Positions 31,564 to 38,995 of a stretch of DNA of 64,000 nt are shown one piece after another. Origin of the DNA: CAMLHU01 sp049680185 (GTDB lineage Bacteria; Gemmatimonadota; Gemmatimonadetes; Gemmatimonadales; GWC2-71-9); assembly GCA_049680185.1 (NCBI GenBank), contig JBAUHI010000027.1:108733-172732 (forward strand), given 5' to 3'. Position 1 is the first letter of the stretch. Each line of letters opens with the position of its first letter. A program made the translations under genes and the position numbers. A model generated the notes under the pieces. It was given only the letters and a program-made list of their open reading frames with translations. It did no database searches and was not told where the DNA came from.

Positions 31564-32843
31564 GCCGCCTCCACCGTCTCGAGCGCGTCCACGAACGTCT
31601 TGGACGGACGCACCTCAGAGGGCACGCCGGCCTGCAGTACGTCGAAGGGCATGTCATCCATGAAGCGGCCGTCGTCGTTCAAGGACTCGCCCGGGATGAG
31701 CACCAGATCGAGATCCTGCCGGTCCTTGAGGGCCTGTTGGAATGCCGCCCCGGGGAGGAGCCCGGCTGTGGTGACCGTGTTGCCGAAGAGGGAGTTGGTC
31801 AGGATCACGAGCTCGAAGTGGGCGCCGGTGGCGGCTGCAAGAGGTCCGATGACTTGGGGCATGAGCGCCCCCATCGAGGTGCCGGTGCACACCGCGATGT
31901 GCTTTCCCTGCCATCCGCTGCCGCCGAGGAGGGCGGTGCCGTCCGCGATCTGACGCTGCAGCCACCGGACGGCACCGACCCCATTCTCCACCTGGTCGAA
32001 GCTCCCGTAGATCTCCGGCGGCGGAAGCGGAAGGCCGGCGCGCAGGTAGAGTTCATCGGCGCCGTAGCACCAGGTGTCGCCGCGTTCGGCGCGGGCCCGT
32101 TCGCCGAACCGGTCCACGATCCCGACCATCGTGCGGCATTCCTCGCCGGTCGATTCGCGGACTTTGTGGTGGCCGCTGAACTCGGTGAGCCCCACGGGGA
32201 CGACCGAGACGCTCAGGATGTCGGGCCCGAAGTCCCAGAGATCGCTGAGGGACGCGGTGAGCACATCCCGGTCGTTCACACCGGGCTGGACCACGATCTG
32301 GGTGTGGAACTGGAGACCTGCTTGCTGCAGGTCGCGAAGCTGGGGCAGGATGTCGGGTGCGGCCGGATTCCGAAGCAGGCGGCGGCGCATCGCCGGCTCG
32401 GTCGCGTGGACCGAAACGTACAGCGGTGACAGCCGGTACTCCTTGATCCGGGCGACATCCCACGGCTTGAGGTTGGTGAGCGTCGCGAAGTTCCCGTAGC
32501 GGAACGAAAGGCGATAGTCGTCGTCCCTGATGTAGAGCACCTCGCGGAGCCCCTCCGGCAGGCCCTCCACGAAGCAGAAATCACACCGATTGGCACAGCG
32601 GCGGATCCGGGATGCCTCCAGCACGACGCCGAGCGGAAGGTCGACGGGACGCTCGATGTCGAACTCGATCTCTTCCCCGTCGGGATGCCGGACGTGCAGG
32701 AGGAACTCGTCAGCGGCGGCGAGGAACTCCCAATCGAGGAAATCGTGCAGCTCACGCCCGTCGATGGTGAGCAGCTCGGTCCCTGGGCGCAGACCAAGCT
32801 CCGCGCCCAGCGAATCAGGTGCCACCGCCGTGACCTTGACCAT
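31560..32843 (-). CDS. PDZ-radical SAM-DUF512 protein
   Basis: A 427-residue protein of the DUF512 family. Layout: an N-terminal PDZ-like domain (about 1-65, with DSLGAELGLRPGTELLTIDG), a radical-SAM-type cysteine motif C83-x3-C87-x2-C90 (RRCANRCDFCF), a TIM-barrel part with LSPLYVSVHATEPAMRRRLL, and a C-terminal DUF512 domain (from about 220). The substrate is unknown in the family as far as I know. ATG 32843 is chosen because an upstream extension reads as low-complexity sequence through a hairpin. Constant linkage to der suggests a ribosome- or translation-related role, which is inference only. Confidence 0.88.
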   Translation of the reverse strand: MVKVTAVAPDSLGAELGLRPGTELLTIDGRELHDFLDWEFLAAADEFLLHVRHPDGEEIEFDIERPVDLPLGVVLEASRIRRCANRCDFCFVEGLPEGLREVLYIRDDDYRLSFRYGNFATLTNLKPWDVARIKEYRLSPLYVSVHATEPAMRRRLLRNPAAPDILPQLRDLQQAGLQFHTQIVVQPGVNDRDVLTASLSDLWDFGPDILSVSVVPVGLTEFSGHHKVRESTGEECRTMVGIVDRFGERARAERGDTWCYGADELYLRAGLPLPPPEIYGSFDQVENGVGAVRWLQRQIADGTALLGGSGWQGKHIAVCTGTSMGALMPQVIGPLAAATGAHFELVILTNSLFGNTVTTAGLLPGAAFQQALKDRQDLDLVLIPGESLNDDGRFMDDMPFDVLQAGVPSEVRPSKTFVDALETVEAA

Positions 32844-32870
32844 CCGTACCGCCCTGAGCTGCAATGATCT

Positions 32871-32895
32871 CCGGACGGTCCGCACGACCGTCCGG
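32871..32895 (-). repeat. Hairpin in the leader of the DUF512 gene
   Basis: CCGGACGGTC (32871-32880) and GACCGTCCGG (32886-32895) pair perfectly around a five-base loop, 27 bases before the start codon of the DUF512-der operon. There is no U-tract. It may be an attenuating leader structure or a protein-binding site. Confidence 0.5.
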
Positions 32896-32925
32896 GAGCC
32901 ACACAAGATGGCGGGGAAACGCTCC

Positions 32926-32948
32926 AAGTTCAAGTGTTACTTGAACTT
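32926..32948. promoter_or_regulatory. Perfect 10-bp inverted repeat, operator-like
   Basis: AAGTTCAAGT (32926-32935) and ACTTGAACTT (32939-32948) are perfect arms around GTT. It lies about 80 bases upstream of the DUF512 start codon and just past the tRNA-Gly terminator. The short spacer and AT-balanced arms look like a binding site for a dimeric regulator, not a terminator. Confidence 0.55.
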
Positions 32949-32980
32949 CCAACGCCAGGCCCTACCAGGCGTCAAAACGA

Positions 32981-33009
32981 GCACGGGGCCCCAGTGTGGG
33001 GCCCCGTGC
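32981..33009 (-). terminator. Rho-independent terminator of tRNA-Gly
   Basis: GCACGGGGCCCC (32981-32992) and GGGGCCCCGTGC (32998-33009) form a perfect 12-base stem with a five-base loop. On the minus strand it lies 16 bases past the tRNA-Gly 3' end and is followed by TCGTTTT, a usable U-tract. Confidence 0.85.
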
Positions 33010-33025
33010 CATGAATCCTGGTCAG

Positions 33026-33098
33026 AGCGGGAGACGGGGTTCGAACCCGCGACCCTCAGCTTGGGAAGCTGATGCTCTACCAACTGAGCTACTCCCGC
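33026..33098 (-). tRNA. tRNA-Gly (anticodon CCC)
   Basis: Cloverleaf on the minus strand: acceptor GCGGGAG/CTCCCGC, D-arm GCTC/GAGC, anticodon stem TCAGC/GCTGA with loop TTCCCAA giving anticodon CCC (glycine GGG), T-arm with GGTTCGAAC. The discriminator is T and no CCA is encoded, unlike the tRNA-Arg in this window. It is bracketed by two strong hairpins. Confidence 0.95.
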
Positions 33099-33102
33099 GA
33101 AC

Positions 33103-33131
33103 GGGGTGGAACTTGCCGGCAGTTCCACCCC
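33103..33131 (-). terminator. Hairpin between the TPR gene and tRNA-Gly
   Basis: GGGGTGGAACT (33103-33113) and AGTTCCACCCC (33121-33131) form a perfect 11-base stem with a seven-base loop, 19 bases past the TPR gene stop (minus strand) and only four bases before the tRNA-Gly 5' end. There is no U-tract. It could terminate the long upstream operon or mark a processing site. Confidence 0.6.
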
Positions 33132-33150
33132 AAGTCAAGCATGGTCAACG

Positions 33151-34602
33151 CTAGGCCTTCCGGTAGCGCCACCCCTTGATCCCCTTTCCGCTCGCGGTCG
33201 CTGTGACCTGCTGCGACGGGGCATCGGGGGCGAGCGCCGGAACGGTCACCGGCTGGCTCGCCACGACCGAGCCCGACCCATCCAGGAACTCGACCACGAT
33301 CGAGGCGCCGGCCGGCTTGAGCGGATTTCCGCGGACATCTGCCCCGGGGCGGCCGCTGGCGGCGAGCTTGAGGGTGGCGCTCGAGTCCGTCGCGGTGAAC
33401 GCCACGGATTCGAGGCTTACCGTCATCCCGAGAAGGCGGTTGAACGCCTCAAAGGTCTTCGGCTTCTGCTTCTGCTTGTCCTCGGCCTCCTTGTAGCCGT
33501 TGGCGAGCAACTTCATGCCCTTGTAGTTCAGGGGTTCGAGCGCCACCAGTTGCTCAGCCGCCGCGATCATCGCCGTGTTCGAATCCAGTGCGAAATACGA
33601 GTTGGCCAGGTTCTCCAGCGCATCGTGACGCATCGGATCGGCCGCGAGGACCTTCCGGAAGCTCACGGCGGCGTCGGCGTACTTCTTGTCGGTGAACTGG
33701 GCCACGCCCAGGTCAAAGAGCTGATCAGGGGTGACGGTGCCCGCGGCCTGGGCCGCCTTGAGGATCTTGTCGTTGAGCGCGTTGGCGCTATCGGGCATCC
33801 CCGCAGCGCGGAACGCGATGGCGAGGTTCTTGGCCGCGTCCTCATCCTTCGGGTTCGCCTCCACCGCCACCCGGAACGCCCGCACGGCATCGGCATACCG
33901 CTGGGCGTTGTAGTAGAGCGATCCCGCGGTGTACCCGGCATTGCCCCGGATCTGCCGCGAGTTGGCCGAGCTGTCCGTGGCGGCACTGATGGCCTGCTCA
34001 TAAAAGGCGATGGCGCTATCGGCCTGGTCCCGGGTCTTGAAGATCTCGGCCATCTGGTAGTTCACGAAGGCCTTGGTCGGATCGATCCTATGTGCGGCGC
34101 GGTACAGGTACATCGCGGAGTCGGGCTTCCCGGCCGTCTGGAAATCATTCGCAGGGATGGCCAGCGACCGCACGGCGTCCCCGCGCACCAGCTCGATATC
34201 GGCGCCACAAGCGGGGAGAAGCGCCGCGGCCTTGGTCAGCGAGGAATCGGCACCGGCCACATCGCCCAGCATGAGGTCGGTCTTCCCGAGATAGTACCAG
34301 GCCGCCGGATTGTTGGCCTGGGCGCTCTGGGTGATGGACTGCAGAAGGACGCGGAGCCCATCGTGCAGGGCTCGGCTCCGGTTATCGGGCTGCGACGTCT
34401 TCATGGCGGTCTGGAGGTAGGTCCCTCCGCTGCTCACGAGATAGTGCCCGGGGCTCAGCGTGCGCTTGCACACCCCCTCGATCGGCGAGCCATCGCCCTT
34501 GGTCCCGGACATCCGGGCGGCGATCACCGGGTCCTGTTGCGCGACGACCGGCGCGGCGAGCAGCAAACCGAGGGCCACCATGCGAAGCATCCGAGTCATC
34601 AC
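33151..34602 (-). CDS. Secreted TPR-repeat protein
   Basis: A 483-residue protein with a signal peptide (MMTRMLRMVALGLLLAAPVVAQ) and several tetratricopeptide repeats between about residues 85 and 375 (for example NPAAWYYLGKTDLMLGDVAGA, AFVNYQMAEIFKTRDQADSAI, LFDLGVAQFTDKKYADAAVSF). The C-terminal 100 residues look like a small beta domain (VSLESVAFTATDSSATLKLA). Such proteins act as periplasmic scaffolds; no partner can be named. The start overlaps the larC stop by four bases and the gene ends the long minus-strand operon before a hairpin. Confidence 0.8.
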   Translation of the reverse strand: MMTRMLRMVALGLLLAAPVVAQQDPVIAARMSGTKGDGSPIEGVCKRTLSPGHYLVSSGGTYLQTAMKTSQPDNRSRALHDGLRVLLQSITQSAQANNPAAWYYLGKTDLMLGDVAGADSSLTKAAALLPACGADIELVRGDAVRSLAIPANDFQTAGKPDSAMYLYRAAHRIDPTKAFVNYQMAEIFKTRDQADSAIAFYEQAISAATDSSANSRQIRGNAGYTAGSLYYNAQRYADAVRAFRVAVEANPKDEDAAKNLAIAFRAAGMPDSANALNDKILKAAQAAGTVTPDQLFDLGVAQFTDKKYADAAVSFRKVLAADPMRHDALENLANSYFALDSNTAMIAAAEQLVALEPLNYKGMKLLANGYKEAEDKQKQKPKTFEAFNRLLGMTVSLESVAFTATDSSATLKLAASGRPGADVRGNPLKPAGASIVVEFLDGSGSVVASQPVTVPALAPDAPSQQVTATASGKGIKGWRYRKA

Positions 34603-35936
34603 CGCTCCTGGTTCGTGGTCGGGCCGTGGTCGCGGGCCCGGTGGATCGCGGCGCGGGCCCGTTCGGCCACCTCACGCGCCACTTCGTGCGCCGGACGCCC
34701 CGACTGGCGTGCCGCTGCGCGGACATCATCGTATTCCGGCTTGACCGTCGGGCCGCCCGGGCCGTCGAGGATCTTCACCCGTACCGGGGCATGATCCGTG
34801 CCGGGGACAGTCAGCTCGCGTCGTCCAAGGGTGATGCGTTCGGCGGTGACCTGGCGCACACCAGCGGTCGAACTGTGACGGAAGATGGCCTCGGTGACAC
34901 GGGCAGCATCGGCCGGCGCGGTGATGATCTCCAGCCGGAATCCGATCCGGCCCTTCTTCATCTGCGTGGTCCACGTCTGCACGTCAAGTGCACCCGCGGC
35001 CGCCAGCGCGTCCCGCAGCGGCTCCAGATACTCGGGGCTCAGGTCGTCGATGTCGGCCGCCAGCACCGCGACCTCGGCCGCCTCGGCAGCTCCCTCGGCG
35101 ATGACCACCCGGAGCGTGTTGGAATACTCGTGGGGATCCCTCCCGCCAGCGCCCCAGCCGGTCCGTGTGGCACGCCACCGGGCTGGTGGTGGGCCAGCGC
35201 TCAAGACCTTGAGGAGGACCGCCCCTGTCGGCGTGGTCGCCTCGCCGGACACCGGGCCATCGGGGCCGATATCGATCCCGGCCAGTAACGCCAGCGTCGC
35301 AGGTGCCGGGACCGGCAGGACTCCGTGGGCCGCCCGGACCCAGCCATTGCCGATCGCCACCGGGCGGGAAAAGATGCGCTCCACTCCGAGGAGTTCAAAC
35401 CCCTCGATGCCACCCACGATATCGACCAGGGCGTCCAGCGCACCGACCTCGTGCAGTTGCACCCGATCCCAGGCCACGCCGTGGACCGCGCCCTCCGCCT
35501 CACCCAGGGCCCGGAACGCCTCGAGCGCCTTGGCACGGACCCACGGCGAGATGTTGGCTCGCTCCACGATCTGCATCAGATCCCCCACGTGCCGATGGGC
35601 GCCGTGATGGTGGTCGTGGTCGGGATGGTGTGGCTCGTGCGAGTGGGCCGACGCCGGACCATCGTGCTCGTCATGCGGGTGTGAATGGGCGCGGCCTGCG
35701 GCCGCGACGGGTCGGCTCGGTGACTCCATCGAACCATCGGCCAGACGCACATTCACTTTGGCAGCCGATACCCCGCCCCGCAGCACTCGCTCGACATCGA
35801 CCGTGACCTGACCGGCCAGCCCGAGTCGCTCCGGGAGGTCTTGCAGCCGCTCCACGGGAGCGCCAGCATCGACGAGGGCGCCCAGGAGCATGTCGCCGCT
35901 GATGCCGGCGGCTGGGTCGAGGATCGCTATCCGCAT
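34599..35936 (-). CDS. larC: Nickel-pincer cofactor biosynthesis protein LarC (DUF111)
   Basis: LarC inserts nickel into the pyridinium pincer cofactor used by lactate racemase-type enzymes. The 445 residues have the family start ILDPAAGISGDMLLGALVDAG, a histidine-rich stretch (about 84-116, many H with D/E) that fits metal binding, the LHEVGALDALVDIVGG block and C-terminal DHAPVRVKILDGPGGPTVKPEYDD. It is a single continuous reading frame, unlike the split larC1/larC2 of Lactobacillus. LarA, LarB and LarE are not in this window. Confidence 0.93.
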   Translation of the reverse strand: MRIAILDPAAGISGDMLLGALVDAGAPVERLQDLPERLGLAGQVTVDVERVLRGGVSAAKVNVRLADGSMESPSRPVAAAGRAHSHPHDEHDGPASAHSHEPHHPDHDHHHGAHRHVGDLMQIVERANISPWVRAKALEAFRALGEAEGAVHGVAWDRVQLHEVGALDALVDIVGGIEGFELLGVERIFSRPVAIGNGWVRAAHGVLPVPAPATLALLAGIDIGPDGPVSGEATTPTGAVLLKVLSAGPPPARWRATRTGWGAGGRDPHEYSNTLRVVIAEGAAEAAEVAVLAADIDDLSPEYLEPLRDALAAAGALDVQTWTTQMKKGRIGFRLEIITAPADAARVTEAIFRHSSTAGVRQVTAERITLGRRELTVPGTDHAPVRVKILDGPGGPTVKPEYDDVRAAARQSGRPAHEVAREVAERARAAIHRARDHGPTTNQER

Positions 35937-35942
35937 GGTGGA

Positions 35943-35971
35943 AATATCGCCACGCCGGCGGCGGCGGGCAA
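35943..35971 (-). promoter_or_regulatory. Putative leaderless promoter of larC
   Basis: On the minus strand TTGCCC (35971-35966), a 17-base spacer and GATATT (35948-35943) are followed by six bases and the larC ATG. The match to consensus is moderate (four of six in each box), but the spacing is exact and would start the transcript at the ATG. Confidence 0.4.
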
Positions 35972-35972
35972 T

Positions 35973-37118
35973 TCAGGAGTTCCGGTAGAGCCAACCGGCA
36001 CCTGTGTTGAACAGGACGATCCGTTCATCGCGCGAGATCGTGCCAGCATCGAGGAGACGCTTGAGCGCCGCGAACGTTGCACCGCCCTCGGGTGACAGAT
36101 CGAGCCCCTCCAGCGTCGAATACCGGACCGCCGCATCGGCCAACGCCCCGTCCGGCACGGCGACCGCTCCACCTTGGCTCTCGCGCAGGGCCGTCAACAT
36201 CAGGCGATCGCCGAGCGGTCCCGGAACTCGGAGTCCGCTGGCCACGGTGCGGGGATCGGACCACGGTTGGGCACTCGTCTGCCCGGCCTCGAACGCCCGG
36301 ACCACCGGCGCGCATCCATCCGACTGGACCGAGTAGAAGCGCGGCATCGGCCCGGTGACCCACCCGGCTTCGATGAGCTCCCCGAACGCTTTCCACATCC
36401 CGATCAGGCCGGTGCCCCCTCCGGTCGGATACAGGATCACGTCCGGGACCGTCCAGCCGAACCCTTCGGCGATCTCCAGGCCCAGCGTCTTCTTCCCCTC
36501 GATGCGATAGGGCTCGCGCAGGGTCGAGAGATCGACGGCGCCGGTCTCCGCGGCGAACTGACGGGAGGCCTTGCCGCAATCGCCGATGTGGCCCGGCAAC
36601 AGGACCAAGTCGCCCCCGAACCAGCGGATCTGCGCCAGGATGGTGGGTGGCGTGGAGTCCGGAGCAAAGACGCGGACCTTGAGGCCGGCCCGGGCAGCGT
36701 ACGCAGACGCCGCGACACCAGCGTTGCCGGCGGTGGGAAGCGTGAATCGGGACGCGCCAGCCAACGCGGCCCGGGTGATCGCGGCCGCCAGGCCCCGGGC
36801 CTTGAACGACCCGGTGGGGTTCACCCCTTCATCCTTGATCCACAGGTCGGTGACCCCGAGGTCGGCAGCAGCTCGCGGGATGGACAGGAGGGGCGTCATC
36901 CCTTCGCCCAGGGACACTGGCGCCTCCGCCGCCGTGAGGGGCAGAAAGGCACGATACCTCCACATGCCGGGACCGGCGCCGAGCGTTGATGGCGACTGGC
37001 GGGGCCAGTCCCGGTCGGGATAACGGACCAGCCAAGGCTGACCGCAGCCACAGACCGTCTTGAGGCCCTCGGGCAATTCGGTGGCGCCGCAGGCGGCGCA
37101 GGACAACATCCAATCCAT
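35973..37118 (-). CDS. thrC: Threonine synthase
   Basis: PLP enzyme converting O-phosphohomoserine to threonine. The 381-residue length fits the short class. An N-terminal zinc-ribbon-like part carries C7, C10, C23 and C25, then the PLP lysine K106 in NPTGSFKARG, the TAGNAGVAASAYAARAG segment and PTGGGTGLIG for phosphate binding. The N-terminal ribbon is common in this subgroup. It lies 36 bases before larC and 44 after uvrC on the minus strand; hom and thrB are not nearby. A related PLP lyase cannot be fully excluded. Confidence 0.9.
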   Translation of the reverse strand: MDWMLSCAACGATELPEGLKTVCGCGQPWLVRYPDRDWPRQSPSTLGAGPGMWRYRAFLPLTAAEAPVSLGEGMTPLLSIPRAAADLGVTDLWIKDEGVNPTGSFKARGLAAAITRAALAGASRFTLPTAGNAGVAASAYAARAGLKVRVFAPDSTPPTILAQIRWFGGDLVLLPGHIGDCGKASRQFAAETGAVDLSTLREPYRIEGKKTLGLEIAEGFGWTVPDVILYPTGGGTGLIGMWKAFGELIEAGWVTGPMPRFYSVQSDGCAPVVRAFEAGQTSAQPWSDPRTVASGLRVPGPLGDRLMLTALRESQGGAVAVPDGALADAAVRYSTLEGLDLSPEGGATFAALKRLLDAGTISRDERIVLFNTGAGWLYRNS

Positions 37119-37162
37119 GGGCGGATCCGTGGGACGTTACAGGTGACGCCCGGCCTCGATCG

Positions 37163-38977
37163 TCAGTTCCGGGTCAGGGATGCGAGTATCCGTTCGGCTA
37201 TCGTCGTCGAGATCCCCGGCACCGTCGCCAGTTCAGCGCTGGTCGCTCCACGGACCCCCGCGAGCGACCCGAACCTCTCCAGCAGCGCGCGGCGGCGGGA
37301 GGGGCCGACCCCGGGGATCGTCAGCAACTCCGAGGTGATGGTCCGGGCAGTGCGGCGGGTCCGATTGTAAGTGACGCCGAACCGGTGGGCCTCATCCCGT
37401 GCCCGCTGGAGCAGCCTGAGCGAGGGGCTCCGACGTGGCAGGCGCAGCGGCTCTGCCCGATCCGGGAAATAGATCTCCTCTTCCCGTTTGGCCAGGCTCA
37501 CCATCGGCACAGCATCGAATCCAAGCGCCGTGGCGGCGTGCCGTGCGGAGCTGAGTTGGCCCCGTCCGCCATCAATGACGATGAGGTCCGGGATCGGCTT
37601 GGCCTCGTCCCGCCGGCGGGTAAGGTAGCGCGTGAGCACCTCGTGGAGAGCGGCGAAATCGTCCTGCTGGCCGGGTCCCTTGATCTTGAATTTGCGATAC
37701 TCGGCCTTGCGAGGGCGGCCGGCCTCGAACCAGACCAGAGAACCGACGGTGTCCCGCCCCTGGTTGGTGGAGATGTCGACACAGATGAACGAACGCGGCA
37801 CGATGTTGAGTCCGAGGTCGCGACCGAGGGCGTAGACCGGGTCTTCCGCTCGCTCGTCGGTCTCGAAGCTCTCGATCCGCAGGCTCTCCAGCAGGTGGCG
37901 GGCGTTGGCGTCGGCCAGTTCCAGCCAACGGTACGCCGTGCCCCGCTGGGGGACGGTCCAGGTGGAGCCGGGGAGCACCAACGCCAATTCCTCGGCATCC
38001 GCCGGTGGGAAGGGGAGGATGAGCCGCGCCGCGCGCCCTTCGACCAGGCGGTGGTATTGCACGAGGTACGCGCTCAGGATGTCCGGATCGGCGGCCGCTT
38101 CGACATTCTCCAGGAAGCGATGATCCCGGGCGACCACCCGTCCGTCCCTGACCCGGATGCAGGTCACGACCGCGTCGTCGCCGTCGCGGGCGTATCCGAT
38201 CGCATCGGCATCGCCGGTACCGACGGTCTCGGTGGTGGTCGGTGTGTCGACCTGTTCAAGCCACTTGAGCGTGTCGCGTAACTCTCGCGCCCGTTCGAAA
38301 TCTTCCCGTTCGCTCGCCGCCAGCATCAGCGCACGCACCCGACCACGCACGTCCACGGTGTCACCATCCAGGAACCCGATCACGTCGGCGATCATCGCGC
38401 CGTAGTCATCCGCGGACTGCCACCCCACGCAGGGTGCCTTGCACCGCCCGATGTGATAATCGAGGCAGGGGCGCTCCCGGCGCTCCCGCGGCAGGTCGTC
38501 CGGACAGGAGCGGACCGTGAAGATCCGTCGGACCAGCGCCAGCGTGCGGCGCATCAGCGCCACGTCGGTGTACGGGCCGTAGTACCGTGCGCCCGGGATG
38601 TCCCGCCGCCTGGTGACGAGCACTCGGGGGAATGGCTCTTTGACAGTGACCACGATCGACGGGTAGGTCTTGTCGTCCTTCAGCCGGACGTTGAAGCGCG
38701 GCTGGTACTCCTTGATGAGGTTGTTCTCGAGGAGGAGGGACTCGGCCTCGTTGGGCGTAACGATGGTCTCAAGATCGGCGATGGCCCGGACCAGCATCCG
38801 GTGCTTGGGGGCATCGGCCAGGTCGGGCGCACCGAGATAGCTGCGGACCCGACTCCGCAGGCGCTTGGCCTTCCCGATGTAGATGATCTGCCCGGTGGAA
38901 TCCTTCCACAGGTACACGCCAGGCCCATCGGGGAGTGTGTCGAGCTTACGCTGGAGCGCGTCGGCAGGGTCGGTCAC
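37163..38977 (-). CDS. uvrC: Excinuclease ABC subunit C
   Basis: Makes both incisions in nucleotide excision repair. The 604 residues have the N-terminal GIY-YIG nuclease (GPGVYLWKDSTGQIIYIGKAK), a cysteine cluster around CLDYHIGRCKAPCVG, a UVR motif near residues 200-235 (ALMLAASEREDFERARELRD), the RNase H-like domain with CVDISTNQGRDTVGSLVWFE and the DLIVIDGGRGQL segment, and C-terminal helix-hairpin-helix motifs (LTIPGVGPSRRRALLERFG). It is complete and follows murJ by 18 bases. UvrA and UvrB are elsewhere. Confidence 0.97.
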   Translation of the reverse strand: MTDPADALQRKLDTLPDGPGVYLWKDSTGQIIYIGKAKRLRSRVRSYLGAPDLADAPKHRMLVRAIADLETIVTPNEAESLLLENNLIKEYQPRFNVRLKDDKTYPSIVVTVKEPFPRVLVTRRRDIPGARYYGPYTDVALMRRTLALVRRIFTVRSCPDDLPRERRERPCLDYHIGRCKAPCVGWQSADDYGAMIADVIGFLDGDTVDVRGRVRALMLAASEREDFERARELRDTLKWLEQVDTPTTTETVGTGDADAIGYARDGDDAVVTCIRVRDGRVVARDHRFLENVEAAADPDILSAYLVQYHRLVEGRAARLILPFPPADAEELALVLPGSTWTVPQRGTAYRWLELADANARHLLESLRIESFETDERAEDPVYALGRDLGLNIVPRSFICVDISTNQGRDTVGSLVWFEAGRPRKAEYRKFKIKGPGQQDDFAALHEVLTRYLTRRRDEAKPIPDLIVIDGGRGQLSSARHAATALGFDAVPMVSLAKREEEIYFPDRAEPLRLPRRSPSLRLLQRARDEAHRFGVTYNRTRRTARTITSELLTIPGVGPSRRRALLERFGSLAGVRGATSAELATVPGISTTIAERILASLTRN

Positions 38978-38995
38978 ACCCGTAACGTAGCCCCG

